Below are positions 29,328 through 29,341 of a stretch of 29,341 nucleotides of DNA, in pieces. Every line of letters starts with the position of its first letter. Within the stretch, counting starts at the first letter, position 1. The stretch lies in NCBI GenBank assembly GCA_905221605.1, contig CAJNDS010000482.1, positions 100,001-129,341 on the forward strand, in the 5' to 3' direction. Under the pieces are notes generated by a model. It had not been told where the DNA came from. It ran no database searches and saw nothing but the letters and a program-made list of their open reading frames with translations. This stretch comes from Symbiodinium natans (Eukaryota; Sar; Dinophyceae; Suessiales; Symbiodiniaceae). The translations under genes and the position numbers were made by a program.

Positions 29328-29341
29328 AAAAAAAAAAAAAC
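29199..29341 (+). repeat. A-rich tract with CAA repeats, poly(A)-like
   Basis: Starts as a run of A, passes through about five CAA units and becomes nearly pure A to the window end. It could be the genomic trace of a poly(A) tail from retroposition, or a simple repeat at which the assembly stopped. Confidence 0.75.

Overview
The window looks like nuclear DNA of a dinoflagellate. The evidence is TTTAGGG-type repeats scattered through the interior in both orientations, exons with AG|G acceptors and a mix of GT, GC and possible GA donors, a tandem gene duplication, and a compact intronless gene with a degraded spliced-leader-like sequence upstream and a long A-rich tract downstream. The species cannot be told from the sequence.

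Most of the window (about 1-26000) is a direct tandem duplication of one plus-strand gene made of tiny exons (24-111 nt). I found it by matching short blocks of copy 1 to blocks about 14.3-15.4 kb further on. Eighteen blocks occur in the same order in both copies. Differences are mostly synonymous, exon lengths match or differ by multiples of three, and codon phase carries from exon to exon over e10-e13 and e14-e24. Copy 1 (527-10787) is cut by the left window edge. Copy 2 (about 14042-25967) also shows candidate 5' exons. The product appears to be a secreted or type I membrane glycoprotein: a possible signal peptide, a Cys-rich N-terminal half, a region resembling the fibronectin-III region of NDNF/Nord proteins, and one C-terminal membrane helix split over the last two exons. 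The NDNF link is a proposal from pattern, not from a search.

The introns carry almost all the telomere-like DNA. Where an intron holds both orientations, TTTAGGG usually lies toward its 5' end and CCCTAAA toward its 3' end, so many exons sit as CCCTAAA-exon-TTTAGGG. The introns also hold several families of short inverted-repeat elements (MITE-like), simple repeats and unrelated insertions.

Region by region: 1-526, intron of copy 1 with two MITE-like elements; 527-10787, copy 1; 10788-14041, region between the copies, whose 3' flank (blocks at 11719 and 12291) is duplicated after copy 2; 14042-25967, copy 2; 25968-27390, its 3' flank with a near-perfect palindrome; 27395-29341, an intronless gene for a 391-residue protein with a ubiquitin-like, SPRY and META-like layout, probably a retrocopy of a trans-spliced mRNA. 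No rRNA, tRNA or CRISPR array was recognised.
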